The position numbers were made by a program, and so were the translations under genes. A stretch of DNA of 64,000 nt from Cytophagales bacterium (GTDB lineage: Bacteria; Bacteroidota; Bacteroidia; Cytophagales; Spirosomataceae). The stretch spans positions 1 through 64,000 of the forward strand of contig RDXN01000051.1 of assembly GCA_004292855.1 (NCBI GenBank). Reading direction: 5' to 3'. Positions within the stretch are counted from its first letter, which is position 1; the number at the start of each line of letters is the position of its first letter. Positions 42,440 to 50,476 of the stretch are shown here, in pieces. Below the pieces are notes generated by a model that saw only the letters and a list, made by a program, of their open reading frames with translations, was not told the DNA's origin and did no database searches.

Positions 42440-45424
42440 ATGACTAGTGAACAGCAACTTGAACAAGATTTTATCAGCAAGCTCACCGAGCTAAAATATG
42501 TTTACCGATCTGATATTCGTGATCGAGACACTCTTGAAGCAAACTTCCGGCAAAAATTTGAAGCCCTCAATCGGGTCCACTTAACCGATGCCGAGTTTAG
42601 CCGCTTGCGCGACGAGATTATTAACGCCGATGTTTTCTTAGCTTCCAAAACTCTACGTGAACGAAACACCTTTCAGCGTGAAGATGGTACACCCTTGCAA
42701 TACACGCTGGTGAACGTAAAAGAGTGGTGCAAAAACGATTTTGAGGTTGTCAACCAATTGCGGATGAACACCCAAAACAGCCACCATCGTTACGATGTTA
42801 TGTTGCTCATTAATGGGGTGCCGGTAGTACAGGTCGAACTCAAATCCTATAGCGTTAGTCCGCGCCGGGCCATGCAGCAGATCGTTGATTATAAAAACGA
42901 CCCCGGTAATGGCTACACCAATTCGCTGCTTTGCTTCACGCAACTTTTTATTGTCAGTAACCGATCTGAGACGCTCTATTTTACCAATAACCAAAATAGC
43001 CATTTCAATTTCGACGCCGACGAGCAATTTTTGCCAGTTTACCGGTTCGCCGATGAAGACAATCGAAAGGTATCTGACCTCTACGAATTTGCCGATAAAT
43101 TTCTGAGCAAGTGCGACTTAAGTAAAATGATTAGCCGCTATATGGTTCTGGTGGTGAGTGAGCAACGCCTGTTGATGATGCGCCCGTACCAGATCTATGC
43201 TGTAAAAAACATCATTGATTGTATCCAGCAAAATCGCGGTAATGGCTATATCTGGCATACTACCGGTAGTGGCAAAACACTGACCTCTTTTAAAGCCTCT
43301 ACGCTGCTGAAAGACAACGCCGATATTGAAAAGTGCCTGTTCGTGGTGGACCGCAAAGACCTCGACCGGCAAACCCGCGAAGAATTCAACAAATTTCAGG
43401 AGGGCTGCGTTGAGGAAAACACGAATACGGAGACGCTCGTCCGCCGAATGCTGTCAAACGACTACGCCGATAAAGTAATTGTCACAACCATTCAAAAACT
43501 GGGACTAGCTTTAGACAGCTCAAACAAGAAAAACTACAAGGACCGATTGAAGCCCCTACGCAACAAGCGTATCGTGTTCATTTTTGACGAATGCCACCGC
43601 TCGCAGTTTGGCGATAATCATCAGGCCATTAAGGAGTTCTTCCCCAAAGCACAACTCTTTGGGTTTACCGGGACACCTATTTTTGAGGAAAACGCTACCT
43701 ACACGCAGGTCGATGGTGAACAGGCGTCCTACAAAACCACCGAAGACATCTTCCAGAAACAACTCCACAGCTATACTATTACGCACGCCATTGAGGATAA
43801 AAATGTACTGAGTTTCCATATCGACTATTTTAAGCCCGAAGGCAAGAGTTTGCCCAAACCAGGTGAGGCCATCGCGAAAAAAGCCGTTGTAGAGGCTATC
43901 CTGGCAAAACACGACGCTGCTACCAATCATCACCGATTCAACGCGGTGCTGGCAACAGCCTCTATAAATGATGCCATTACCTACTACGAACTGTTCAAAA
44001 AAGCACAAACGAAGCAACAAGCCGCCGACGATACTGAAGCATCGCCCCGGTTTCGGCCCCTCAATATCGCCTGTGTGTTCTCGCCACCCGCCGAGGGCAA
44101 TAAAGACATTCAGCAGATTCAGGAAGATCTGACACAAGAAAAGCAGGACAACCAGCAGAATCCCGACGAAAAAAAGAAGGCTCTCAAGACCATTATTGCC
44201 GACTATAATGCCCAATACGGGACTAATCACCGCATCGAGGATTTTGATCTGTACTATCAGGACGTGCAGAAGCGCATCAAAGACCACAAATACACCGATG
44301 CCGATTACCCACACAAAAACAAAATAGACCTCGTGATCGTGGTCGATATGCTCCTGACGGGCTTCGACTCTAAATACTTGAATACGCTCTACGTCGATAA
44401 AAACCTGAAATACCACGGACTGATCCAGGCATTTTCGCGAACGAACCGGGTTCTGAACGACACCAAGCCGTACGGCAATGTGCTGGATTTTAGGCAGCAA
44501 CAAACCGAGGTCGATAAGGCTATTATGCGGTTTTCGGGCGAAGAAATGGGCCGCGCCCGCGAGATATGGCTCGTGGATGCGGCTCAGGTTGTTATTGAAA
44601 AGTTTGAAAAGGCCGTGCAGGAACTCAGCTCGTTTATGCAGGCGCAGGGCCTCCCTACCTCTCCCGATGAGGTGCATAACCTCCGGGGCGATGCGGCCCG
44701 CGCTGAGTTTATAAACCGATTTAAGGAAGTACAGCGGTTTAAAACCCAACTTGACCAATACACCGATCTCAGCCCGGAGAATCAGGCCACCATTGATACC
44801 CTGTTGCCCGAAGACGAGCTTGTTTCCTTCCGAGTTGCCTACCTCGAAACGGGCAAACGCCTGAAAGCGCAGCAGGATAAGCCCGGCACTGATACGGACA
44901 GCCCCGTCGATGCAGTCGATTTTGAGTTTGTCCTGTTTGCTTCGGCCCTCATCGACTACGATTACATTATGGGTCTGTTGGCCCGGTTTACCCAGAGTAA
45001 ACCCTCGCGCGAAACCATGACCCGCGAGCAGGTGATTGGGTTGCTCAGTTCGAGCGCGAACCTGATGGACGAGCGCGACGATATGGTGGCCTATATCAAT
45101 ACCCTACAGATGGGCAGCGGCCTGACCGAACGGGAAATCCGCGAGGGGTATGGGCGTTTCAAAACCGAAAAAATAGCTCGTGAACTATCTGTAATTGCCC
45201 ACACGCACGGGCTGGAAACCGAGCATCTGCAACGCTTTGTGGATGGGATTATGAACCGCCTGATTTTCGACGGGGAGCAGTTAAGCGACCTGATGGCCCC
45301 GTTGGGCCTCGGCTGGAAAGCCCGGACCCAACGCGAATTAGCCCTGATGGACGACTTGGGGCCGCTCCTGAAAAAACGCGCTGGAGGACGTGAAATTGCT
45401 GGATTATCGGCCTATGAAGACTAA
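42440..45424 (+). CDS. hsdR: Type I restriction enzyme, R subunit
   Basis: 994 residues from ATG 42440; GTG 42413 would add nine residues. The N-terminal nuclease is a PD-(D/E)XK fold with Asp119 and Glu133-Leu-Lys135 (VQVELKS). The translocase has Walker A TTGSGKT (274-280), DECH (383-386) and FGFTGTPIF, then a second RecA-like lobe with LIQAFSRTNRVLND. A helical C-terminal part binds the methylase. HsdR pumps unmethylated DNA and cuts it at a distance. It is the first gene of the + strand island and overlaps the next gene by 11 nt. Confidence 0.96.
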   Translation: MTSEQQLEQDFISKLTELKYVYRSDIRDRDTLEANFRQKFEALNRVHLTDAEFSRLRDEIINADVFLASKTLRERNTFQREDGTPLQYTLVNVKEWCKNDFEVVNQLRMNTQNSHHRYDVMLLINGVPVVQVELKSYSVSPRRAMQQIVDYKNDPGNGYTNSLLCFTQLFIVSNRSETLYFTNNQNSHFNFDADEQFLPVYRFADEDNRKVSDLYEFADKFLSKCDLSKMISRYMVLVVSEQRLLMMRPYQIYAVKNIIDCIQQNRGNGYIWHTTGSGKTLTSFKASTLLKDNADIEKCLFVVDRKDLDRQTREEFNKFQEGCVEENTNTETLVRRMLSNDYADKVIVTTIQKLGLALDSSNKKNYKDRLKPLRNKRIVFIFDECHRSQFGDNHQAIKEFFPKAQLFGFTGTPIFEENATYTQVDGEQASYKTTEDIFQKQLHSYTITHAIEDKNVLSFHIDYFKPEGKSLPKPGEAIAKKAVVEAILAKHDAATNHHRFNAVLATASINDAITYYELFKKAQTKQQAADDTEASPRFRPLNIACVFSPPAEGNKDIQQIQEDLTQEKQDNQQNPDEKKKALKTIIADYNAQYGTNHRIEDFDLYYQDVQKRIKDHKYTDADYPHKNKIDLVIVVDMLLTGFDSKYLNTLYVDKNLKYHGLIQAFSRTNRVLNDTKPYGNVLDFRQQQTEVDKAIMRFSGEEMGRAREIWLVDAAQVVIEKFEKAVQELSSFMQAQGLPTSPDEVHNLRGDAARAEFINRFKEVQRFKTQLDQYTDLSPENQATIDTLLPEDELVSFRVAYLETGKRLKAQQDKPGTDTDSPVDAVDFEFVLFASALIDYDYIMGLLARFTQSKPSRETMTREQVIGLLSSSANLMDERDDMVAYINTLQMGSGLTEREIREGYGRFKTEKIARELSVIAHTHGLETEHLQRFVDGIMNRLIFDGEQLSDLMAPLGLGWKARTQRELALMDDLGPLLKKRAGGREIAGLSAYED

Positions 45425-46418
45425 ACAACCGGCCAACAACCCCGAACAGACCTTTCGGGAGTTGCTGCACCAGATCCGGCAGACGCAGACCAACATCTTT
45501 ACGCAGGCCAACACCGCCCTGATCGACTTGTATTGGCGGGTAGGACAGACCCTTAGCCACAACGTGCAGCGGGAGGCATGGGGCAAGGGCGTGGTGGCCG
45601 AACTGGCCCACTACATTGCCCAAAACGCCCCCGACATCAAGGGCTTCAGCGATAAGAACCTGTGGCGCATGAAGCAGTTTTACGAAACCTACGCACAAAC
45701 GGAAATTCTCGCCACAGTGTGGCGAGAATTGTCTTGGAGCCATAACCGGCTCATTATGACGCTTAAAACGGCTGAGGCCAGAGAGTACTACCTGCGGCTG
45801 TCCGTAAAAGAAAGGCTCACCGTGCGCGAACTGGAACGCCATATAAATGCCGCCCATTTTGAACGCTCTGTGCTGAACCCTCCAAAACTCTCAGCAGTGT
45901 TGAGAGAATCACACCCGGACATCCATCAGGCGTTTAAAGACCAATACGTACTGGAGTTTCTGGGCCTGCCCGACAAACACAGTGAAAACGACCTGCAACG
46001 AGCACTCGTTGGTCACATGAAAGCGTTTATTCTGGAGTTGGGACAGGATTTTATCTTCATGGGCGAGGAGTTCCGGCTTCAGGTGGGCAATCAGGATTTC
46101 TATATCGACCTGCTGTTTTATCACCGGGGGCTGTCGGCACTGGTAGCGTTTGAACTGAAAATTGGGGCTTTCGCACCCGAACACCTCGGCCAACTTTCCT
46201 TCTACCTGGAAGCCCTCGACCGCGACGTGAAAAAGCCGCACGAAAACCCCAGCATTGGCGTGCTGCTGTGCCGCGACAAAGACGACGAGGTAGTAGAGTA
46301 TGCCCTCTCGCGCCACCTCTCGCCTACGCTCATTGCCCAATACCAACTCCAACTGCCTGACAAAAAGTTGCTGCAAGCCCGGCTGCATCAACTATTGACC
46401 AACGAACTCAACGCATGA
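45414..46418 (+). CDS. DUF1016/YhcG-type PD-(D/E)XK nuclease in the hsd operon
   Basis: 334 residues from ATG 45414 (overlapping hsdR by 11 nt); GTG 45390 is an alternative. The N-terminal helical domain has LYWRVGQTLSHNV and WSHNRLIMTLKTAEAREYYL, the DUF1016_N signature. The C-terminal nuclease domain has FYIDLLFYHRGLSALVAFEL with Asp232 and Glu247-x-Lys249, then FAPEHLGQLSFYLEALD. Such proteins recur inside or beside type I restriction operons and may act on DNA or as nuclease accessory. Its exact job is unknown. It is joined to hsdS by an ATGA overlap, so it belongs to the same operon. Confidence 0.92.
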   Translation: MKTKQPANNPEQTFRELLHQIRQTQTNIFTQANTALIDLYWRVGQTLSHNVQREAWGKGVVAELAHYIAQNAPDIKGFSDKNLWRMKQFYETYAQTEILATVWRELSWSHNRLIMTLKTAEAREYYLRLSVKERLTVRELERHINAAHFERSVLNPPKLSAVLRESHPDIHQAFKDQYVLEFLGLPDKHSENDLQRALVGHMKAFILELGQDFIFMGEEFRLQVGNQDFYIDLLFYHRGLSALVAFELKIGAFAPEHLGQLSFYLEALDRDVKKPHENPSIGVLLCRDKDDEVVEYALSRHLSPTLIAQYQLQLPDKKLLQARLHQLLTNELNA

Positions 46419-47713
46419 ACAACAAAACAAAACAAAGTAGAGTACCTAAACTGCGCTTCCCGGAGTTTGAGGAAGTAGGGGAGTGGGAAATTAAGCGACT
46501 AAATGAGATAGCTGAACCGATTACAGAAAAGGCCGGAACTGGACGCTATAAGTTAATGAGCATTACAGCAGGTCTGGGTCTCGTATCGCAAATGAAGAAA
46601 TTTGGGCGAGAAATAGCGGGCGAATCATACAAGAATTATTATGTGATTAGAGAAGGAGATTTTGCTTATAACAAGAGCTCAACTAAGCAAGACCCCGAAG
46701 GACAAGTCGCTCTTTTAGAAAATGAAGAGCAAGGCGCGGTCCCCAATAGTATTTTCACTTGTTTTCGAGTAAATAAGAGCTATGTTTCCCCGTACTTTCT
46801 AAAATACCCATTCGTTAACAATATTCACGGTAGGTGGCTCAAACGGTTTATTTCGGTGGGTGCTAGAGCCAATGGTGCATTAAACGTGGAAACCAAAGAT
46901 TTGTTCGCGCTACCCATACCTATTCCCTCACTCCCCGAACAACAAAAAATAGCCGATTGCCTATCCTCGCTTGATGACCTCATTGCAGTCCAAAGCCAGA
47001 AAATAAAGGCTCTCGAAACCCACAAAGAAGCCCTGATGCAGCAGCTTTTCCCCGCCGAGAGCGAAACCGTACCCAAGTTGCGTTTTTCAGAGTTTGAAGA
47101 AGTGGGTGAGTGGAAGAACGTACGACTTGGAAAACTTATTAAGATAAATTCAGGGAGGGGTTTTAAAGCTTCGGAATATTCTAAAAATGGTACACGATTG
47201 CTTCAAATAGAAAATGTTGGATATGGCAAAGTTAAATGGAATGAAAATACAATTTACCTGCCCCCAAATTATTCACTTGAATATGAAAAACTAGTTTTGA
47301 GAGAGGGTGACCTAATTTTGGCCTTAAACCGCCCGGTCACGAATAACCAATTAAAAATAGCTCGACTTGCACAGCGGGATGCACCTTCAATATTATATCA
47401 ACGTGTTGGGAAAATAGAGCTAATCTCTGATTCAATAATCAGCGAGTACATTTTTCAATTGTGTCAATGGTTTGTTAGAGATTTCGTTGTAAAAAAATCA
47501 GTTGGAAGTGACCAGCCTTTTGTTTCACTCAACGAATTGTACGCTCAAGAATTAGTAGTCCCCTCGCTCCCCGAACAACAACGCATCGCCGATTGCCTAT
47601 CTTCTCTTGACGACCTGATTACGGCCCAAAGTCAGAAGCTCGACGCGCTCAAACTCCATAAAAAGGGTTTGATGCAAAACCTATTTCCGAACCCTAATGA
47701 TATTGACGAATAA
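46415..47713 (+). CDS. hsdS: Type I restriction enzyme, S (specificity) subunit
   Basis: 432 residues, two target-recognition domains (about 10-150 and 220-365), each followed by a conserved helix. The opening VPKLRFPEFEEVGEWE recurs as VPKLRFSEFEEVGEWK near 220, and LPEQQKIADCLSSLDDLIA recurs as LPEQQRIADCLSSLDDLIT near 385. Each half recognises one part of a split DNA site. The recognition domains are visibly more AT-rich than the repeats, as expected for swapped modules. It begins in the stop codon of the nuclease gene and is followed 11 nt later by the PrrC-like gene. Confidence 0.95.
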   Translation: MNNKTKQSRVPKLRFPEFEEVGEWEIKRLNEIAEPITEKAGTGRYKLMSITAGLGLVSQMKKFGREIAGESYKNYYVIREGDFAYNKSSTKQDPEGQVALLENEEQGAVPNSIFTCFRVNKSYVSPYFLKYPFVNNIHGRWLKRFISVGARANGALNVETKDLFALPIPIPSLPEQQKIADCLSSLDDLIAVQSQKIKALETHKEALMQQLFPAESETVPKLRFSEFEEVGEWKNVRLGKLIKINSGRGFKASEYSKNGTRLLQIENVGYGKVKWNENTIYLPPNYSLEYEKLVLREGDLILALNRPVTNNQLKIARLAQRDAPSILYQRVGKIELISDSIISEYIFQLCQWFVRDFVVKKSVGSDQPFVSLNELYAQELVVPSLPEQQRIADCLSSLDDLITAQSQKLDALKLHKKGLMQNLFPNPNDIDE

Positions 47714-47724
47714 GCTTGAGTAGC

Positions 47725-48792
47725 ATGGAAAACCTATCGAAACAGTTACTCGAACTGGATAAAAATATCATACTGGTTTATGCGTTCAATGGCACCGGAA
47801 AAACCCGTCTGTCGGTGTCGTATAAAGACCTAACCAAAGCCAATAACGGGGCAACCCATTCGGGCGTTTATTACAACGCCTATAGCGAAGATCTCTTTAT
47901 TTGGGATAACGACCACTCGAACGATGGAGCTAACGTGCGGTTACTGATCCAGAGAAGCACGCTGAACCAGTACCATGCCTTGTTAGACGAAGCCAACCTC
48001 CGCGAGAAACTCGCCCCCTACAAGCCCAAATTCGATTTTCGGTTCACGTCGTACAATAACCCTGAAGACGGCATCGAATATATTCAATTCATATTGAGCG
48101 CAAACGACCCTACACCTATCAAAATTTCCCGTGGAGAACAGCAAATATTTGTCTTTTGCTTTTTTCTGGCTCTTTTCGATATTGAAGGCTGGACAGGTGA
48201 TGGCAACCAATCGAGTCACTTTTTTATCGACGACCCGGTATCGAGCCTCGACGACCATAACATTTTTGTTACAGCAACGTCGGTCATGAATCTGATTGAG
48301 CGGCACTATAAAAACCGGAAGATCATCATCACCACGCACCACGTTTATTTTTTCTCCATCATAGCCGATTGGCTTGGCAAAGGCGAAAAAGCAAGTGCGT
48401 ATAAAGACCACGTTCAGCGATACATTTTAAAGCATAAAAAAGGGGGTGTTCGGCTGGTTAGCCCCAGCAACGACGTATTCCTGTACCATCTCGAACTCCT
48501 GCAAACCCTAAAGAAGGCCATCAATAGCAACAAACTATTTGCCTACCATTTTGCCCTATTACGGCAGATCCTTGAAAACCTAAGTTCGTTTCATGGGTAC
48601 GGCCATTTCTCATTCGTGTTGAAACACATTGGACTGACCGACGATGGCGAACTAGCCCAACTCCTCAATATTATGGCACATAAAAACGTGTTTCTGTATG
48701 AGGGTCGCGAACTAGTCCCCGATAATGAAGCCCGCATCAGGACTATCTTTTCCCTGATTCAGCAAACCTATAACTTTAAGCTACACGCTTAA
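47725..48792 (+). CDS. prrC: PrrC-like anticodon nuclease (ABC-type ATPase plus ACNase domain)
   Basis: 355 residues from ATG 47725. The N-terminal ATPase has Walker A YAFNGTGKTRLS (19-30), YYNAYSEDLFIWDND typical of PrrC, ABC-signature-like ISRGEQQ (134-140), Walker B HFFIDDPVSSLDDHN (165 on) and an H-loop His205/206. The C-terminal domain keeps Arg280, Glu284 and His319, spaced like the proposed E. coli PrrC triad R320/E324/H356 and the same distance from the C-terminus. Residues 244-254 align with the PrrC anticodon-recognition segment. No zinc hook, so PrrC rather than RloC. PrrC cleaves tRNA-Lys when phage disarms the linked type I enzyme. It sits between hsdS and hsdM. Confidence 0.85.
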   Translation: MENLSKQLLELDKNIILVYAFNGTGKTRLSVSYKDLTKANNGATHSGVYYNAYSEDLFIWDNDHSNDGANVRLLIQRSTLNQYHALLDEANLREKLAPYKPKFDFRFTSYNNPEDGIEYIQFILSANDPTPIKISRGEQQIFVFCFFLALFDIEGWTGDGNQSSHFFIDDPVSSLDDHNIFVTATSVMNLIERHYKNRKIIITTHHVYFFSIIADWLGKGEKASAYKDHVQRYILKHKKGGVRLVSPSNDVFLYHLELLQTLKKAINSNKLFAYHFALLRQILENLSSFHGYGHFSFVLKHIGLTDDGELAQLLNIMAHKNVFLYEGRELVPDNEARIRTIFSLIQQTYNFKLHA

Positions 48793-48805
48793 CAACCCGC
48801 CCACA

Positions 48806-50422
48806 ATGAACACTCAAAACCACCAACTCGGAAAAACCCTTTGGGATATTGCCGATCAGCTACGCGGGGCGATGAACGCCGACGACTTCCGCGATTATAT
48901 GCTCTCGTTTCTGTTCCTGCGCTACCTCTCCGACAATTACGAAGCAGCCGCCCGCAAAGAACTCGGCCCCGACTACCCCGAAGTGTTTCCTGATGTCATG
49001 GCTAAACTGAGGGTGTCTACACCACTCGAAATCTGGTATGGAGAGAACCCAAACGACGTGGTCGAATTTGAAAAGCTCATGCGCCGGAAGGTGCATTATG
49101 TTATTCAGCCGAAGCACCTTTGGAGCCACATTGCCGAACTAGCTCGAACGCAAAGTCATGACCTGCTAGAGACCCTGCAAGATGGGTTTAAATACATCGA
49201 AAACGAATCGTTTGAGAGTACCTTCCAGGGATTGTTTTCAGAAATAAACCTGAATTCAGAGAAGCTTGGTCGAAACTACTCCGAACGAAATACGCGGCTT
49301 TGTGCCATTATCAAGAAAATTGTTGAAGGAATTGCCAAATTCTCTATCAGCAGCGACACGTTGGGCGATGCCTACGAGTACCTGATTGGGCAATTTGCGG
49401 CTGGTTCGGGCAAGAAATCGGGCGAGTTTTACACCCCGCAACCGCTCTCCACGATTTTGTCGGAGATCGTCACGCTTGATGGACAGGAACCTGCCACTGG
49501 CAAACGCCAGAAACTCGAGCGCGTTCTCGACTTTGCCTGCGGCTCCGGCTCACTGCTGCTCAACGTCCGCCGACACATTGGCCCGCAGGGCGTAGGGCGT
49601 ATTTACGGGCAGGAGAAAAACATCACGACCTACAACCTTGCCCGCATGAACATGTTGTTGCATGGCGTGAAAGATTCCGAGTTTGAGATTCACCACGGTG
49701 ATACCCTTCTAAATGATTGGGAGATTCTAAATGAGCTGAATCCCGCCAAAAAGCTCAAGTTCGATGCCATCGTAGCCAACCCACCCTTCAGCCTGCGCTG
49801 GGAACCTTCCGAAACCATAGCCGACGACTTCCGTTTCAAAGGGTACGGCCTCGCTCCCAAATCGGCAGCCGACTTCGCCTTTTTACTGCATGGATTTCAT
49901 TTTTTGAGTGACGAAGGCACAATGGCTATTATTTTGCCACACGGGGTGTTATTCCGAGGTGGGGCCGAGGAGCGTATTCGCACCAAGCTTATAAAAGACA
50001 ACCACATCGACACCGTTATTGGCTTACCCGCCAATCTATTTTTCTCAACGGGCATACCCGTTTGTTTGCTGGTGCTAAAACGGTGCAAGAAATATGATGA
50101 CATTTTGTTTATCAACGCAGCCGAGCATTACGATAAAAACAAGCGGCAGAACACCTTAAGCGAGGCTCATATTCAGAAAATCATAAACACCTATCAATAT
50201 CGCCTGGAAGACGAGCGGTATTCCCGCAAGGTTGAGATGGATGAAATTGAGAGAAACGACTTTAATCTAAATATATCGCGCTACGTCAGTACGACCCAAA
50301 CTGAGGATATGATTGATTTAGGCGCGGTTCAGCAGGAATTGACAGCCATTGAAAAGCGGGCATCCGAAGCAGCGGCCAGGCATAATCAATTTTTAAAAGA
50401 ACTTGGTCTAGCTCCTATTTAA
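48806..50422 (+). CDS. hsdM: Type I restriction enzyme, M (methyltransferase) subunit
   Basis: 538 residues. Helical N-terminal domain (LGKTLWDIADQLRGAMNADD; YMLSFLFLRYLSDNYE), SAM motif DFACGSGSLLL (Asp242, Gly246-Gly248) and N6-adenine catalytic NPPF (325-328). GEFYTPQPLSTILSEI precedes motif I as usual. HsdM methylates the split site with HsdS and is needed for restriction. It starts 13 nt after the PrrC-like gene and is last in the island, an unusual order since hsdM normally comes before hsdS. It ends 2 nt before the right-hand 37-bp repeat. Confidence 0.96.
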   Translation: MNTQNHQLGKTLWDIADQLRGAMNADDFRDYMLSFLFLRYLSDNYEAAARKELGPDYPEVFPDVMAKLRVSTPLEIWYGENPNDVVEFEKLMRRKVHYVIQPKHLWSHIAELARTQSHDLLETLQDGFKYIENESFESTFQGLFSEINLNSEKLGRNYSERNTRLCAIIKKIVEGIAKFSISSDTLGDAYEYLIGQFAAGSGKKSGEFYTPQPLSTILSEIVTLDGQEPATGKRQKLERVLDFACGSGSLLLNVRRHIGPQGVGRIYGQEKNITTYNLARMNMLLHGVKDSEFEIHHGDTLLNDWEILNELNPAKKLKFDAIVANPPFSLRWEPSETIADDFRFKGYGLAPKSAADFAFLLHGFHFLSDEGTMAIILPHGVLFRGGAEERIRTKLIKDNHIDTVIGLPANLFFSTGIPVCLLVLKRCKKYDDILFINAAEHYDKNKRQNTLSEAHIQKIINTYQYRLEDERYSRKVEMDEIERNDFNLNISRYVSTTQTEDMIDLGAVQQELTAIEKRASEAAARHNQFLKELGLAPI

Positions 50423-50466
50423 CCACAAACGCCCGGTTGTTTTTGAGCAGCCGGGCGTTTGTGGTT
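50421..50466. terminator. hsdM terminator; right copy of the island-flanking repeat
   Basis: AACCACAAACGCCCGG (50421-50436) pairs perfectly over 16 bp with 50451-50466 around a 14-nt loop. It overlaps the hsdM stop codon and faces the convergent serine hydrolase gene (stop at 50477), so it can work in both directions. Bases 50424-50460 are identical to 42321-42357. Confidence 0.9.
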
Positions 50467-50476
50467 TTACCCGTCA

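Noticed and set aside
43556-44758. 400-residue open frame antisense to hsdR
   Set aside because: It is the complement of a well-supported gene, has no motif and poor composition.
47725-48792. RloC or generic SMC-like ATPase instead of PrrC
   Set aside because: There is no zinc-hook coiled coil and the protein is too short for RloC; motif spacing fits PrrC better.
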